From the NCBI GenBank assembly GCA_025964715.1, contig JAOPYH010000462.1, positions 1-38,962 on the forward strand: DNA of 38,962 nt, in the 5' to 3' direction. Made by a program: the position numbers and the translations under genes. How positions within the stretch are numbered: the first letter of the stretch is position 1; the number at the start of each line of letters is the position of its first letter. The notes under the pieces are model-generated. The model made no database searches. It saw only the letters and a program-made list of their open reading frames with translations, and was not told where the DNA came from. Source of the stretch: Streptosporangiaceae bacterium (lineage in GTDB: Bacteria; Actinomycetota; Actinomycetes; Streptosporangiales; Streptosporangiaceae). Positions 31,416-38,962 of the stretch are shown one piece after another.

Positions 31416-32336
31416 TCAGCCGCTGGCCACCCGGCGCAGGGTGTCGGGCTTGTTGGTGATGATGCCGTCCGCGCCGGTCCTGATGATCCTGCGCATGGTC
31501 GCGGAGTCGTTGACGGTCCAGGGGAAGATCTTCATCCCGCGCTTGTGGACGCTCGCCACGTATCCCGCGGTCACGTCCCCGTACCTGGGGTTGATGTAGC
31601 CGGCGTAGGTGGACGCGGCCCTGAGCCCGCTGGTGGAAGGGGTCCCGAGGAGCCCGGTCGGCGCCTGCGGCAGTCTTCCATGGAAAGCGCGGATGAACGG
31701 CCAGTCGAAGCTCTGCACGATCACCCGGTCGGAGTCCAGCCAGCCGGGATGGGCGCGCAGTTCCGCGGCCACGCGCTTGCCGATGCCGGGATACAGCGAC
31801 GGTGACTTGACCTCGAGGAGCATGTCCAGCCCTTTGCCGTCCATGGTCCGGAGTGTCTCGCCCAGCGTGGGGACACGCTGTCCCCGGTACGTCGAGCCGA
31901 ACCACGAGCCCGCGTCCAGCTTGCGGATCTGGGCGAGTGTGAGGTCGCGGACCCGCCACGGCTTCTTGGCGGGGAAGACCTTCTCGACGTTGGTCGTACG
32001 GCCCAGCGTGGTGTCGTGGACCACGACGAGCTTGCCGTCCTTGGTCTGCTGGACGTCGAGCTCGAAGAGGGTGGCACCCCTGGCCGCGGCCGCGCGGAAG
32101 GCGGCGAGGGTGTTCTCCGGCGCGTATGCCGACGCGCCGCGATGGGCGATGATCTGCACCCGCCGAGCGCTGGCACGGGGCAGGCGTGGCGTGGTCCCGA
32201 CGGAGCCTGACGCGGACCCGGTCGTGGCCGGCCGCGCCTGCGGCGACGGCAGGCCGGATGTGGCCCGGGCGACCGGATTTACGACGGTAAGAGGGGCAAA
32301 TACGGCAAGAGTCAGAGATCCTAGCTGCCTAAGCAT
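31416..32336 (-). CDS. Secreted glycerophosphodiester phosphodiesterase
   Basis: A 306-residue exported hydrolase that cleaves glycerophosphodiesters to glycerol 3-phosphate and an alcohol. The N-terminus (MLRQLGSLTLAVFAPLTVV) is a cleavable signal peptide, followed by a Pro/Ser/Thr-rich linker to about residue 58. The GDPD barrel has IIAHRGASAYAPENT, FELDVQQTKDGKLVVVHD with the metal ligands Glu and Asp and the second catalytic His, LLEVKSP, and the C-terminal FPWTVND and GADGIITNKPD. All catalytic residues are present. GGAGG (minus strand, 32349-32345) lies 8 nt before the ATG. It is divergent from the sensor kinase and convergent with coaE. Confidence 0.95.
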   Translation of the reverse strand: MLRQLGSLTLAVFAPLTVVNPVARATSGLPSPQARPATTGSASGSVGTTPRLPRASARRVQIIAHRGASAYAPENTLAAFRAAAARGATLFELDVQQTKDGKLVVVHDTTLGRTTNVEKVFPAKKPWRVRDLTLAQIRKLDAGSWFGSTYRGQRVPTLGETLRTMDGKGLDMLLEVKSPSLYPGIGKRVAAELRAHPGWLDSDRVIVQSFDWPFIRAFHGRLPQAPTGLLGTPSTSGLRAASTYAGYINPRYGDVTAGYVASVHKRGMKIFPWTVNDSATMRRIIRTGADGIITNKPDTLRRVASG

Positions 32337-32427
32337 GAGGCGTTCCTCCGCAAGAAGGTGATTTGCCTGCTAGCTCTGACTTTGTGTAGGTACGGCTTCG
32401 GGACGGCAAGCGTGCGGTGAGCAACGG

Positions 32428-33663
32428 GTGTCCACTGTGGGGCGGTTAGGTAACCCGGGAGCGGCTCTGCTGATTTACGCTCGCTTTATCTGTTCGGATC
32501 CGGGGGGCGCCTGGTGGCCGCGGCGGCGCTCCCGGGCCCTCGACATCGCCCTGGCGCTCAGCGCGGGGATCTTCGATGGGACGGTGACCTGGTTCGCCAA
32601 GGACTTCTTCGTCCCCGGACCGGTGATGGGCGCGACGAGCTTCGCGCTCGGCCTGACGCTCGTGGTGCGGCGCCGGTTCCCGGTGTCCGTGGCGACGCTC
32701 TGCGTCCTGCTCGGCGCCGGGGCCGGGGCCGGGGCCGTGACCTATCTGATCGCCTTCTACACACTCGGCGCCTACGCCGCCTCGCGGAGGGTCGTCCTGG
32801 TGACCAGCGGAGCCGCGATCATCGCTTTCGTGGTCCAGCCCGGCCCGGAGCTCCACCTCGACGACCCGCTGTGGATTCGCGCGGTCGTGGGCATGGCCAT
32901 GGTCGCTTCACCCGTGCTGCTGGGTCTGTACATGGGGACGCGCAAACAGCTGCTCGCCTCCCTGCAGGAACGTGCCGAGCGGCTCGAGCGTGAACAGCAT
33001 CTCCTCGCAGAACGGGCACGGGACGAGGAGCGCACCCGCATCGCCCGTGAGATGCACGATGTCGTGGCCAACCGGGTGAGCGTCATGGTCGTGCAGTCCG
33101 GGGCCCTTCGGGCGATCGCCAAGCGCGATCCGGACAAGGCCGTCGAGGCCGCGGCCGTGATCGGCGACATGGGGCGGCAGGCCCTCGACGAGCTGCGGCA
33201 GGTCATCGGCGTCCTGCGGCTCGGCGAGGACGCCGCCCCTCCGGCCGCGCCGGGCCTCGACGACATCCGCGGGCTCGTGGGCCAGTCCCACGCCGCCGGT
33301 CTGGCAGTCACCCTCACCGTCAAGGGCCGTGAGCGTCCGCTGCCGGCCGCGGTCGCGGGCACCGCCTACCGGGTGGTCCAGGAGGCCCTCACCAACGTGC
33401 ACAAGCACGCCGGCACGGTATCGGCCCGGGTGGCCCTGCATCATCTTCCGGAGGCGATAGAGGTCCGGGTCGACAACGACCCGCCCGTGCGGCGGCCCGA
33501 TCACGGCCTGCCCAGCGGAGGCCACGGCCTCGTCGGGCTCCGCGAGCGCGTGACCGCGCTCGGCGGGATCTTCGAGGCCGGCGCCGGAGCCGGCGGCGGC
33601 TATGCCGTACGCGCCCGGGTCCCCGTCCCGGCGGGACCGGGCGTCGGCGCGCCGGAGGGGTGA
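32428..33663 (+). CDS. Two-component sensor histidine kinase (DesK/NarX-like, HisKA_3), orphan in this window
   Basis: A 411-residue kinase. Residues about 35-165 hold four to five membrane helices without a sizeable extracellular domain, followed by a coiled coil (about 170-200). The HisKA_3 phosphorylation site is His210 in TRIAREMHDVVANRVSVM. The HATPase domain shows VVQEALTNVHKHAG (N box) and GHGLVGLRERVTALGG (G box). Such kinases normally sit next to a NarL-type response regulator, but the next gene is the convergent NACHT gene and none is present here. The GTG at 32428 is the furthest plausible start; a GTG at 32437 or later is possible, and no ribosome binding site decides it. The signal sensed is unknown, perhaps membrane state. 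Confidence 0.9.
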   Translation: MSTVGRLGNPGAALLIYARFICSDPGGAWWPRRRSRALDIALALSAGIFDGTVTWFAKDFFVPGPVMGATSFALGLTLVVRRRFPVSVATLCVLLGAGAGAGAVTYLIAFYTLGAYAASRRVVLVTSGAAIIAFVVQPGPELHLDDPLWIRAVVGMAMVASPVLLGLYMGTRKQLLASLQERAERLEREQHLLAERARDEERTRIAREMHDVVANRVSVMVVQSGALRAIAKRDPDKAVEAAAVIGDMGRQALDELRQVIGVLRLGEDAAPPAAPGLDDIRGLVGQSHAAGLAVTLTVKGRERPLPAAVAGTAYRVVQEALTNVHKHAGTVSARVALHHLPEAIEVRVDNDPPVRRPDHGLPSGGHGLVGLRERVTALGGIFEAGAGAGGGYAVRARVPVPAGPGVGAPEG

Positions 33664-33670
33664 AGACCGG

Positions 33671-36600
33671 TCAGAACTCGGCGTCGAGGGCGAGCATGCG
33701 GACCTCGGGGAGATAGGGGTCGAGGTCGCCGGGTTCGAAGCGGCACATGTTGATGGAGTACCAGAACTGCCCCCTGACGTCCCCCTCGTACTTGTAGTGT
33801 CCCGCCGGGCCGAGTGCCGCCCAGCCGCCGGACAGTCCCAGCAGGGTCGTCCTCGGTGCCGGCGGCCCGTCCTGGTTCGTCAGGTCCCACAGGATGATCG
33901 CGCCGTCGTCGCCGGCGCTGGCCAGCAGGGTGCCGTCCGGGCTGAAGGCCACTGACCAGATGCGGCCCGTGTGGCCGGTCAGCGTGTGCAGGTGCGTTCC
34001 GGTGTGCGGGTTCCACAGCCGGACGACGAGGTCGTCACCGCCGGTCGCGAGCACCCGCCCGTCCGGGCTGAACGCCGACGTCCACAGCCGCGTGGTGGCG
34101 CCGCCGAGGACCCGCAGCAGTTCGCCGCTGCGGTGGTCCCAGATGCGGGCGGTGCCATCGTTGCTCGCGCTGGCCAGCAGCTCGCCCCCGGGGCTGAAGC
34201 GGACGGAGTAGACCCGGCCGGTGTGCCCGGTCAGCTCGGTCAGGCACCTCCCGCCGTCGGGATCCCACACCCGTACGACGCTGTCGTCGCATCCGGTCGC
34301 GACCAGGTGGCCGTCCGGGCTGAAGTCGATGGACCGTACCCGGCCGCGATGGTCGGTGAGGTCTGCCACCCGCCGGCCCGTGGTGCAGTACCAGAGCCGG
34401 ACACTGTCGTCGTCGTTCGCGGTCGCCAGGACGTCACCGTCGGGGCTGAACGCCGCCGCCCAGACGTGGTCGGTCTCCACGTCCAGCTCACGCTCGAAGG
34501 CGCCGGTGCCGGCGTGCCACAGATAGACGTTGCCGTCGTTGCTCGCCGTGGCCAGCAGAGAGCCGGCCGGGCTGAACACCGCCGAGGTGAAGCGGTCGGC
34601 CGTCCCCGTCATCTCCCGGAACCGGCGGCCGGTCCGCGGCTCCCACAGCCGTACGACGCCGTCGTTGCCGCTGGCGGCCAGTGTCGCGCCGTCGGGGCTG
34701 AAGTGCACCGACGTGATGCGCCGGCCGTGGCCGTGGAGAGACTGCCGTGGCTGCCCGGTGGCGGTGTCCCACAACCGGAACGACCCCGCGCTGCTGGTGG
34801 CCAGCTGTGCACCGTCGGGGCGGAAGGCGAAGGGCCACACGGCGGCGCGGTGCCCGGCGAGTTCCATGCGCTGCCGTCCGGTGGCGGTGTCCCACAGCCG
34901 GATCGATCCGTTGCTGTCCCCGGTGGCCAGCAGCGCGCCGTCGGGAGCGAAGGCGAGGTGGTACACCGCGCCGGTGTGGCCGGTCAGCGCGAACCGGCTC
35001 CGCCCGCGTCCCAGATCCCACAGCCGGACGTGGCCGTCCGTGTCGCCGGTCGCCAGCAGGAGGCCCTCGGGATGGAACCCGAGCGCGTAGACGCGAGCCG
35101 TGTGTCCCGCGAGCTCCTGCCGGAGCTCGCCTGTATCCGGGTCCCACAGCCGCACCGTGCCGTCGCGGTACCCGGCGGCGAGGAGAGTCCCGTCCGGGCT
35201 GTAGGCGATCCGGTAGACGGCCGCGTCTCCGGGGATCGTGCGCATCAGCGTGCCGGTCTCGGCGTCCCAGACCCTGATCCCCGCCGAGGCGTCCCCCGTC
35301 ACCAGGGTCCCGCCGTCCGGCCCGAAGACGGCGGTGTAGACCGGGGCCGTATGGCCGGGCAGGGCGAACCGCAGCTCCCCGGTGGTGGTGTTCCATACCC
35401 GGACGACGCCGTCGGGGGCGCCCGCGGCAACGGTATGCCCGTCGGGGCTCAGCACGACCGGCCACACCCCGTCCGGATGGACGGACAGGACGTGCCGGCA
35501 CTGGGACGTCACGGTGTCCCACAGCCGGACCGTGCCGTCCGCGGAACCGGTGGCCAGCGGTGCCCCGGGTGGGCCGTAGACCACGGCGTAGGCCCGGTCG
35601 CGATGCCCGTGCAGCGTGCGTACGGGCAGGCCCGTCACGGCGTCGCAGACCAGAACGGCGCCGTCCTCACCGCCGATGGCCACGAGTTCGCCGTCCGGGC
35701 TGTAGGCGATGGGGTCCGGCATACGGCTCGTCTGGAAGTGGAAGCCGTAGGGAACCCCCACTGCGGCGGGGGCGAGCTGGGTCTCGACCGGCAGGCCCGG
35801 GACGATGGCCGCGCCGCGCAGCTCGGGGGCGCTCATGAGGCGTTCGGCTCCGGCGGCGTCGATCAGCGCGGCGCGTGACCAGGTGCCGCCCTCCACGCTG
35901 ACCTCGCGCAGGTCCGCCCGTGCCAGGCGGGCTCGGGTCAGGTCGGCGCCGCGCAGGTCGGCACCGGTGAGGCGGGCCTCGTCGAGCCGTGCGCCCACCA
36001 GGATGGTGTTGCGGAGTACGGCCCGGGTCAGGTCGGCGCCGATGAGCCGGGCGTCGGTCAGGTCGGCTCCGGTCAGGTCGACGCCCTCGAAGTCCCGGTA
36101 CGACAGGTCCTCGCCACGCAGGTTCGCACCGCGCAGGTCTGTCCGGGCCGACGTGCGGAGCCTCGTGGACACCTTGATCGCGTTGGTCCGGGAGAGGTCG
36201 TCGGCCTCGGGGTCGGCGAGCACCCCTGCCGCCCACGCCGGACAGGCCCCGCCTTCGGCGAGGTCGCAGAGGAAGTCGACGGTCAGCTGGGAGAGCGCAC
36301 GCCGGGACAGGGCGGCGGGGGCCGCGTCGCCGCGGGCGAACTCCGCGGCGATGTGCCGTGCCACGAGCCATTCCACGACCGACCCGTGAATGAAGCCGAA
36401 CAGGCCCTCCTCGGTGCGGACCAGCAGAGACCCCGCCCCCATGGCGTGCGCGGTCTGCGAGCTCGACATCCCCTGTGCCGCTGGTGAACCGGTCCGGGCC
36501 GGCGCGAGGCCGGTGAGGGTGTCGCCGGCCTCGGCTAGTTCGCCCAGCCGCAGGAACGGTTCGCCGGTCTCCCAGACGTGCAGTGCGAGGAGGGTGACGG

Positions 36601-38875
36601 CCTCCCAGAGGTCCTCGAGTCCGAGACCGCCGGGCGCGCCGCCTACGCCCCGTACCCGCTCGGCCTCGGCGGACAGCCACATGGTCAGGATCGCCTCGTA
36701 GAGGCTCGCGGCGCTGACCGTGTGCCGGGCCCGCGCCACGGCCCGCAGCCGCTCCTCGGGCAGGTCGGCGATGAACCCCAGCATGCGTGGGTTCTGGGCC
36801 AGGGCGAGCAGGTCCGCCACGTCGCCCAGCAGCCGCATCCGGGTATCGGCCGCCTCCTCGTCGCCGTAGCGATTGCCGAGGTACGCGCGGATCTGCGCGG
36901 GGGTGAACTCCTCGATGCTGAGCACCCGGCGGTGCTGGAGCACGCCGACCTTCTCACCCAGCGCGGTGAGGACCTGCGCGTCGGATTTGAAGTGCTGGGT
37001 ACGGCCGGCGACCACGATCTTCGCTTTGCCCTGGGCGGCCTGTAGCAGGGTGTCGAGGTGGTCGGCGGCCCGCTCGTAGGTCAGGCGGCTGACGAGCTCG
37101 TCGAAGCCGTCGAACAGCAGCACGATCCGGCCCTGCCCGAGCATGTAATGGAAGGCCTTGAGGTCGATCAGTTCCTCGCCGTGGTTGGCCAGGTGCGCGG
37201 CCACGAGGCCGTCGACGGAGTGCGCCTTGTCGAGCGCGCGCAGCTCGATCAGGATCGGGATGACGTGCGGCAGTTGGGTGGACATCCGTCGCGCCACCTC
37301 CCGGAGCGCGAAGGTCTTGCCCCGGCCGAAGTCCCCGAGCAGGAGCAGGAACCGGCCCTGGTCGGCGGCGAGCAGGTCGACGATCTCGGCCGCCAGGTCC
37401 TCGCGCACGCCCCGGTCGGGACGTGAGAGCTCACGGAAGCGCTGAGGGACGTACAGATCGGTCGGGTACAACTCGTCGGAGCCCAGCCGCAGGGTCTGGT
37501 GGACGACGTAGTCGGACAGGTCGAGCAGGCCCTGGAACTCGGTGAAGCTGCGCAGCCGCACTCCTCGCCGCTGGGCGTCCTCGCGCAGCGCCTGCGCAGG
37601 CGTCGGGCCCTGATAGACCAGCTCCGAGCCATGGTCGGCGCCACCCCCGTGGACGTGCCGCAGGAACGCCTCGACGTCGGGCGGCGTGAGCCGGCCGACA
37701 TGCGCGCCGACCCGGAACTGGCGGACGAAGCCGTCCTCGAGGTGGGTGACAAGGAGATGCGGCGGATCCGCGGTGACCCTGCGGGTCCGGGCACGTTCGA
37801 ATCGCGTCTCGCAGGCCTCGGCTATGCGGTCCAGCAGTTCGAGCCTGGGGTCGGGCGGCAGCTGCGGCTCCGGCGCGGGTTCGGGAGCGGAGATGGCCGG
37901 GGTCGCCGCCTGGGCCGCCACGTCGGGCCGCGCTGCGGGGAAGGTGCCACCGACGGCGTGCCATTGGTGGGTGAGCTTCTCCGGCTCGCCGGTCCCGCCG
38001 TCCCGGTGCCGGCGAGCCAGCCCCGCCGGAGTGATCTCCAGGATCTGGTGGTGTCCGGGCCGCAGCGCCGGGACGCACGGCACTCCGGACGGGAGCGCGA
38101 AGACCTCTGGCGGATCGGCCGCCGCGCCCTGCACGATCAGGTTGAGATGCCGGCCGAGGAGCCCGTCGAGGATCTCCGGATCCCGCAGCGACTCGCGGCC
38201 GTGGCCGCGGGCCGCCGAGCCTCGGCCGTCGCGGGGCCGGTGGGCGTGCCCGGCGGCGACGCTGTGCTGCAGGAGCCCGAGGCGCAGCCAGCCGTCCTCG
38301 GCGAAGGGGCGCAGCCGTTCGGCGAACCAGGCGGTCTGGGCCTGACCGACCATCCCGTAGTCGTCATCGTCGCGGTGGCTCACCGGGAGGGTCGAGTTGA
38401 GGCCGGCCACCACGACCTTGAGCTCGGGTACGGGGAACAGCGTCCATGGCTGGGCGCTGTCGAACAGCAGGCTGTCGAGGCCCTGGTACAGCTCACCGAA
38501 GAGCCCGGAGAAGTGCCGCCACTTGGGCCAGTAGGGGGGTTGCGGCGCGATGTCGTCGGCCTCGCAGCTGCTGAAGTACGCACGGCAGGCGGCGCGGGTG
38601 ATGTCGTGGCTCCCGGGGACGACCACCAGCCGACCCGGTTCGAGGCCGAGCAGCGCCCGGAGGCCGGTGAGGAACGTCAGGGCCTCGGTGAACTCCTTGC
38701 GGCTGCCGGACTCGGTGAGATTGCCGGTCACGACGAGCAGATCCGGACGTGCCACGCCGGCGTCGGTGAGACGGGTCATGTCGCCCCAGATCCGCGCCTG
38801 CAGCTCCGCCGCGCCGATGGGCTCGTCATCCCCGGCCAGCCCCCGGCCGAACCTGGGACCGGACACGTGGAGCAC
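33671..38875 (-). CDS. Giant NACHT (STAND) NTPase with decayed metallophosphoesterase head, pentapeptide repeats and WD40 repeats
   Basis: At least 1734 residues. About 1-260: a calcineurin-like phosphoesterase fold with degraded metal sites (LHVSGPRFG for SDxH, TGNLTESG for GD, PGSHDITR for GNHD, and QGAAADPP where GHxH belongs). About 340-480: a linker region including FTEFQGLLDLSDYV and YPTDLYVPQR. About 505-800: NACHT NTPase with Walker A GDFGRGKTF (Lys520) and Walker B LLFDGFDEL (586-594). About 910-990: pentapeptide repeats (ADLTDARLIGADL type). About 1050-1668: 15 WD40 repeats of about 42 residues. The tail carries GWAALGPAGHYKYEGD. STAND proteins are ligand-triggered switches and several bacterial NACHT proteins are antiphage; a role here is inference. 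The frame stays open to the right edge, so the GTG at 38875 may not be the true start. Confidence 0.92.
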   Translation of the reverse strand: MLHVSGPRFGRGLAGDDEPIGAAELQARIWGDMTRLTDAGVARPDLLVVTGNLTESGSRKEFTEALTFLTGLRALLGLEPGRLVVVPGSHDITRAACRAYFSSCEADDIAPQPPYWPKWRHFSGLFGELYQGLDSLLFDSAQPWTLFPVPELKVVVAGLNSTLPVSHRDDDDYGMVGQAQTAWFAERLRPFAEDGWLRLGLLQHSVAAGHAHRPRDGRGSAARGHGRESLRDPEILDGLLGRHLNLIVQGAAADPPEVFALPSGVPCVPALRPGHHQILEITPAGLARRHRDGGTGEPEKLTHQWHAVGGTFPAARPDVAAQAATPAISAPEPAPEPQLPPDPRLELLDRIAEACETRFERARTRRVTADPPHLLVTHLEDGFVRQFRVGAHVGRLTPPDVEAFLRHVHGGGADHGSELVYQGPTPAQALREDAQRRGVRLRSFTEFQGLLDLSDYVVHQTLRLGSDELYPTDLYVPQRFRELSRPDRGVREDLAAEIVDLLAADQGRFLLLLGDFGRGKTFALREVARRMSTQLPHVIPILIELRALDKAHSVDGLVAAHLANHGEELIDLKAFHYMLGQGRIVLLFDGFDELVSRLTYERAADHLDTLLQAAQGKAKIVVAGRTQHFKSDAQVLTALGEKVGVLQHRRVLSIEEFTPAQIRAYLGNRYGDEEAADTRMRLLGDVADLLALAQNPRMLGFIADLPEERLRAVARARHTVSAASLYEAILTMWLSAEAERVRGVGGAPGGLGLEDLWEAVTLLALHVWETGEPFLRLGELAEAGDTLTGLAPARTGSPAAQGMSSSQTAHAMGAGSLLVRTEEGLFGFIHGSVVEWLVARHIAAEFARGDAAPAALSRRALSQLTVDFLCDLAEGGACPAWAAGVLADPEADDLSRTNAIKVSTRLRTSARTDLRGANLRGEDLSYRDFEGVDLTGADLTDARLIGADLTRAVLRNTILVGARLDEARLTGADLRGADLTRARLARADLREVSVEGGTWSRAALIDAAGAERLMSAPELRGAAIVPGLPVETQLAPAAVGVPYGFHFQTSRMPDPIAYSPDGELVAIGGEDGAVLVCDAVTGLPVRTLHGHRDRAYAVVYGPPGAPLATGSADGTVRLWDTVTSQCRHVLSVHPDGVWPVVLSPDGHTVAAGAPDGVVRVWNTTTGELRFALPGHTAPVYTAVFGPDGGTLVTGDASAGIRVWDAETGTLMRTIPGDAAVYRIAYSPDGTLLAAGYRDGTVRLWDPDTGELRQELAGHTARVYALGFHPEGLLLATGDTDGHVRLWDLGRGRSRFALTGHTGAVYHLAFAPDGALLATGDSNGSIRLWDTATGRQRMELAGHRAAVWPFAFRPDGAQLATSSAGSFRLWDTATGQPRQSLHGHGRRITSVHFSPDGATLAASGNDGVVRLWEPRTGRRFREMTGTADRFTSAVFSPAGSLLATASNDGNVYLWHAGTGAFERELDVETDHVWAAAFSPDGDVLATANDDDSVRLWYCTTGRRVADLTDHRGRVRSIDFSPDGHLVATGCDDSVVRVWDPDGGRCLTELTGHTGRVYSVRFSPGGELLASASNDGTARIWDHRSGELLRVLGGATTRLWTSAFSPDGRVLATGGDDLVVRLWNPHTGTHLHTLTGHTGRIWSVAFSPDGTLLASAGDDGAIILWDLTNQDGPPAPRTTLLGLSGGWAALGPAGHYKYEGDVRGQFWYSINMCRFEPGDLDPYLPEVRMLALDAEF
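33870..35720 (-). repeat. Array of 15 WD40 repeats
   Basis: Fifteen consecutive units of about 126 bp, each encoding the pattern FSPDG..LA....DG.VRLWD...G.....L.GHT. Units differ in sequence, so this is an old array rather than a recent expansion. Fifteen blades would make two seven-bladed propellers plus one unit. The seventh and eighth units (around 34790-34900) share the near-identical segment RLWDTATG. Confidence 0.9.
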
Positions 38876-38962
38876 GGTGACCGATTCGCGGGGACGGCCC
38901 GCCGGGCTGTGCCCCGCGGGGTAGGCGGGCGGGGCGACCGGGGCGCGCCGAGCCGGCCGGTG

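Noticed and set aside
33971-35878. A 635-codon plus-strand frame opposite the WD40 repeats
   Set aside because: Its repetitive Pro/Gly/Arg/Val composition is the shadow of the WD40 array; no start signal or domain is seen.
35890-36150. Tandem short repeats suggesting a CRISPR-like or microsatellite array
   Set aside because: The periodic 15-nt pattern is the coding sequence of pentapeptide repeats, with diverged units and no spacers.

Overview
The window is high-GC actinobacterial chromosome. Codon third positions are strongly G/C, GTG and TTG starts are common, and the gene order (trp end, lgt, gltBD, pyk, ANTAR regulator, livKHMGF, polA, rpsA, coaE) is the conserved block known from Streptomyces and relatives. 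Details such as the MauE/DsbA pair before lgt, a VIT-family transporter and a cluster of three paralogous anchored proteins suggest a non-Streptomyces actinomycete, possibly Streptosporangiales; that placement is inference. No insertion sequence, prophage, CRISPR array or long repeat was seen.

Layout. 1-3500: the probable last codons of trpA with a strong terminator, a membrane redox protein (MauE/DoxX type) and a membrane-anchored DsbA-like thioredoxin, lgt, and a VIT/CCC1 iron-manganese transporter coupled to lgt by a 4-nt overlap. 3675-6511: three tandem paralogous single-pass proteins of unknown function, closed by a strong terminator. 6929-12944: gltB and gltD (NADPH glutamate synthase). 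13097-13997: a tiny secreted Kazal-like protein and a DJ-1/PfpI protein. 14135-15577: pyk, preceded by a palindrome that matches the DasR operator consensus and by a second palindrome in its promoter. 15724-15797: a minus-strand tRNA with a CAA (Leu) anticodon but a short class I variable loop. 15895-16497: ANTAR response regulator. 16778-21846: complete livKHMGF branched-chain amino acid importer. 21908-23157: minus-strand DUF4352-like lipoprotein and hotdog thioesterase. 23266-25959: polA without proofreading residues. 26137-26352: small membrane protein. 26611-28095: rpsA with a consensus promoter and a long leader. 28226-31390: a membrane/EEP-nuclease fusion, a GNAT acetyltransferase and coaE. 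31416-32336: secreted glycerophosphodiester phosphodiesterase (minus). 32428-33663: orphan DesK/NarX-like sensor kinase. 33671 to the right edge (minus): a giant NACHT protein with an N-terminal, catalytically decayed metallophosphoesterase domain, pentapeptide repeats and 15 WD40 repeats.

How the genes relate. Most of the window is housekeeping metabolism: nitrogen assimilation (gltBD), lower glycolysis (pyk, with a possible amino-sugar control site), amino acid import (liv), CoA synthesis (coaE), replication/repair (polA) and translation (rpsA, tRNA). The envelope theme at the left (MauE, DsbA, Lgt, three anchored proteins with paired cysteines) is consistent with extracytoplasmic protein maturation. 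Several genes (lgt, the ANTAR regulator, the DUF4352 lipoprotein, polA, the EEP fusion, coaE) have a TANNNT box only 6-8 nt before the start codon and no usable Shine-Dalgarno sequence, so they are probably leaderless.

Best candidates for new biology: the NACHT-WD40 protein with a dead phosphoesterase head, the short-armed tRNA-Leu(CAA), and the triplet of paralogous anchored proteins.
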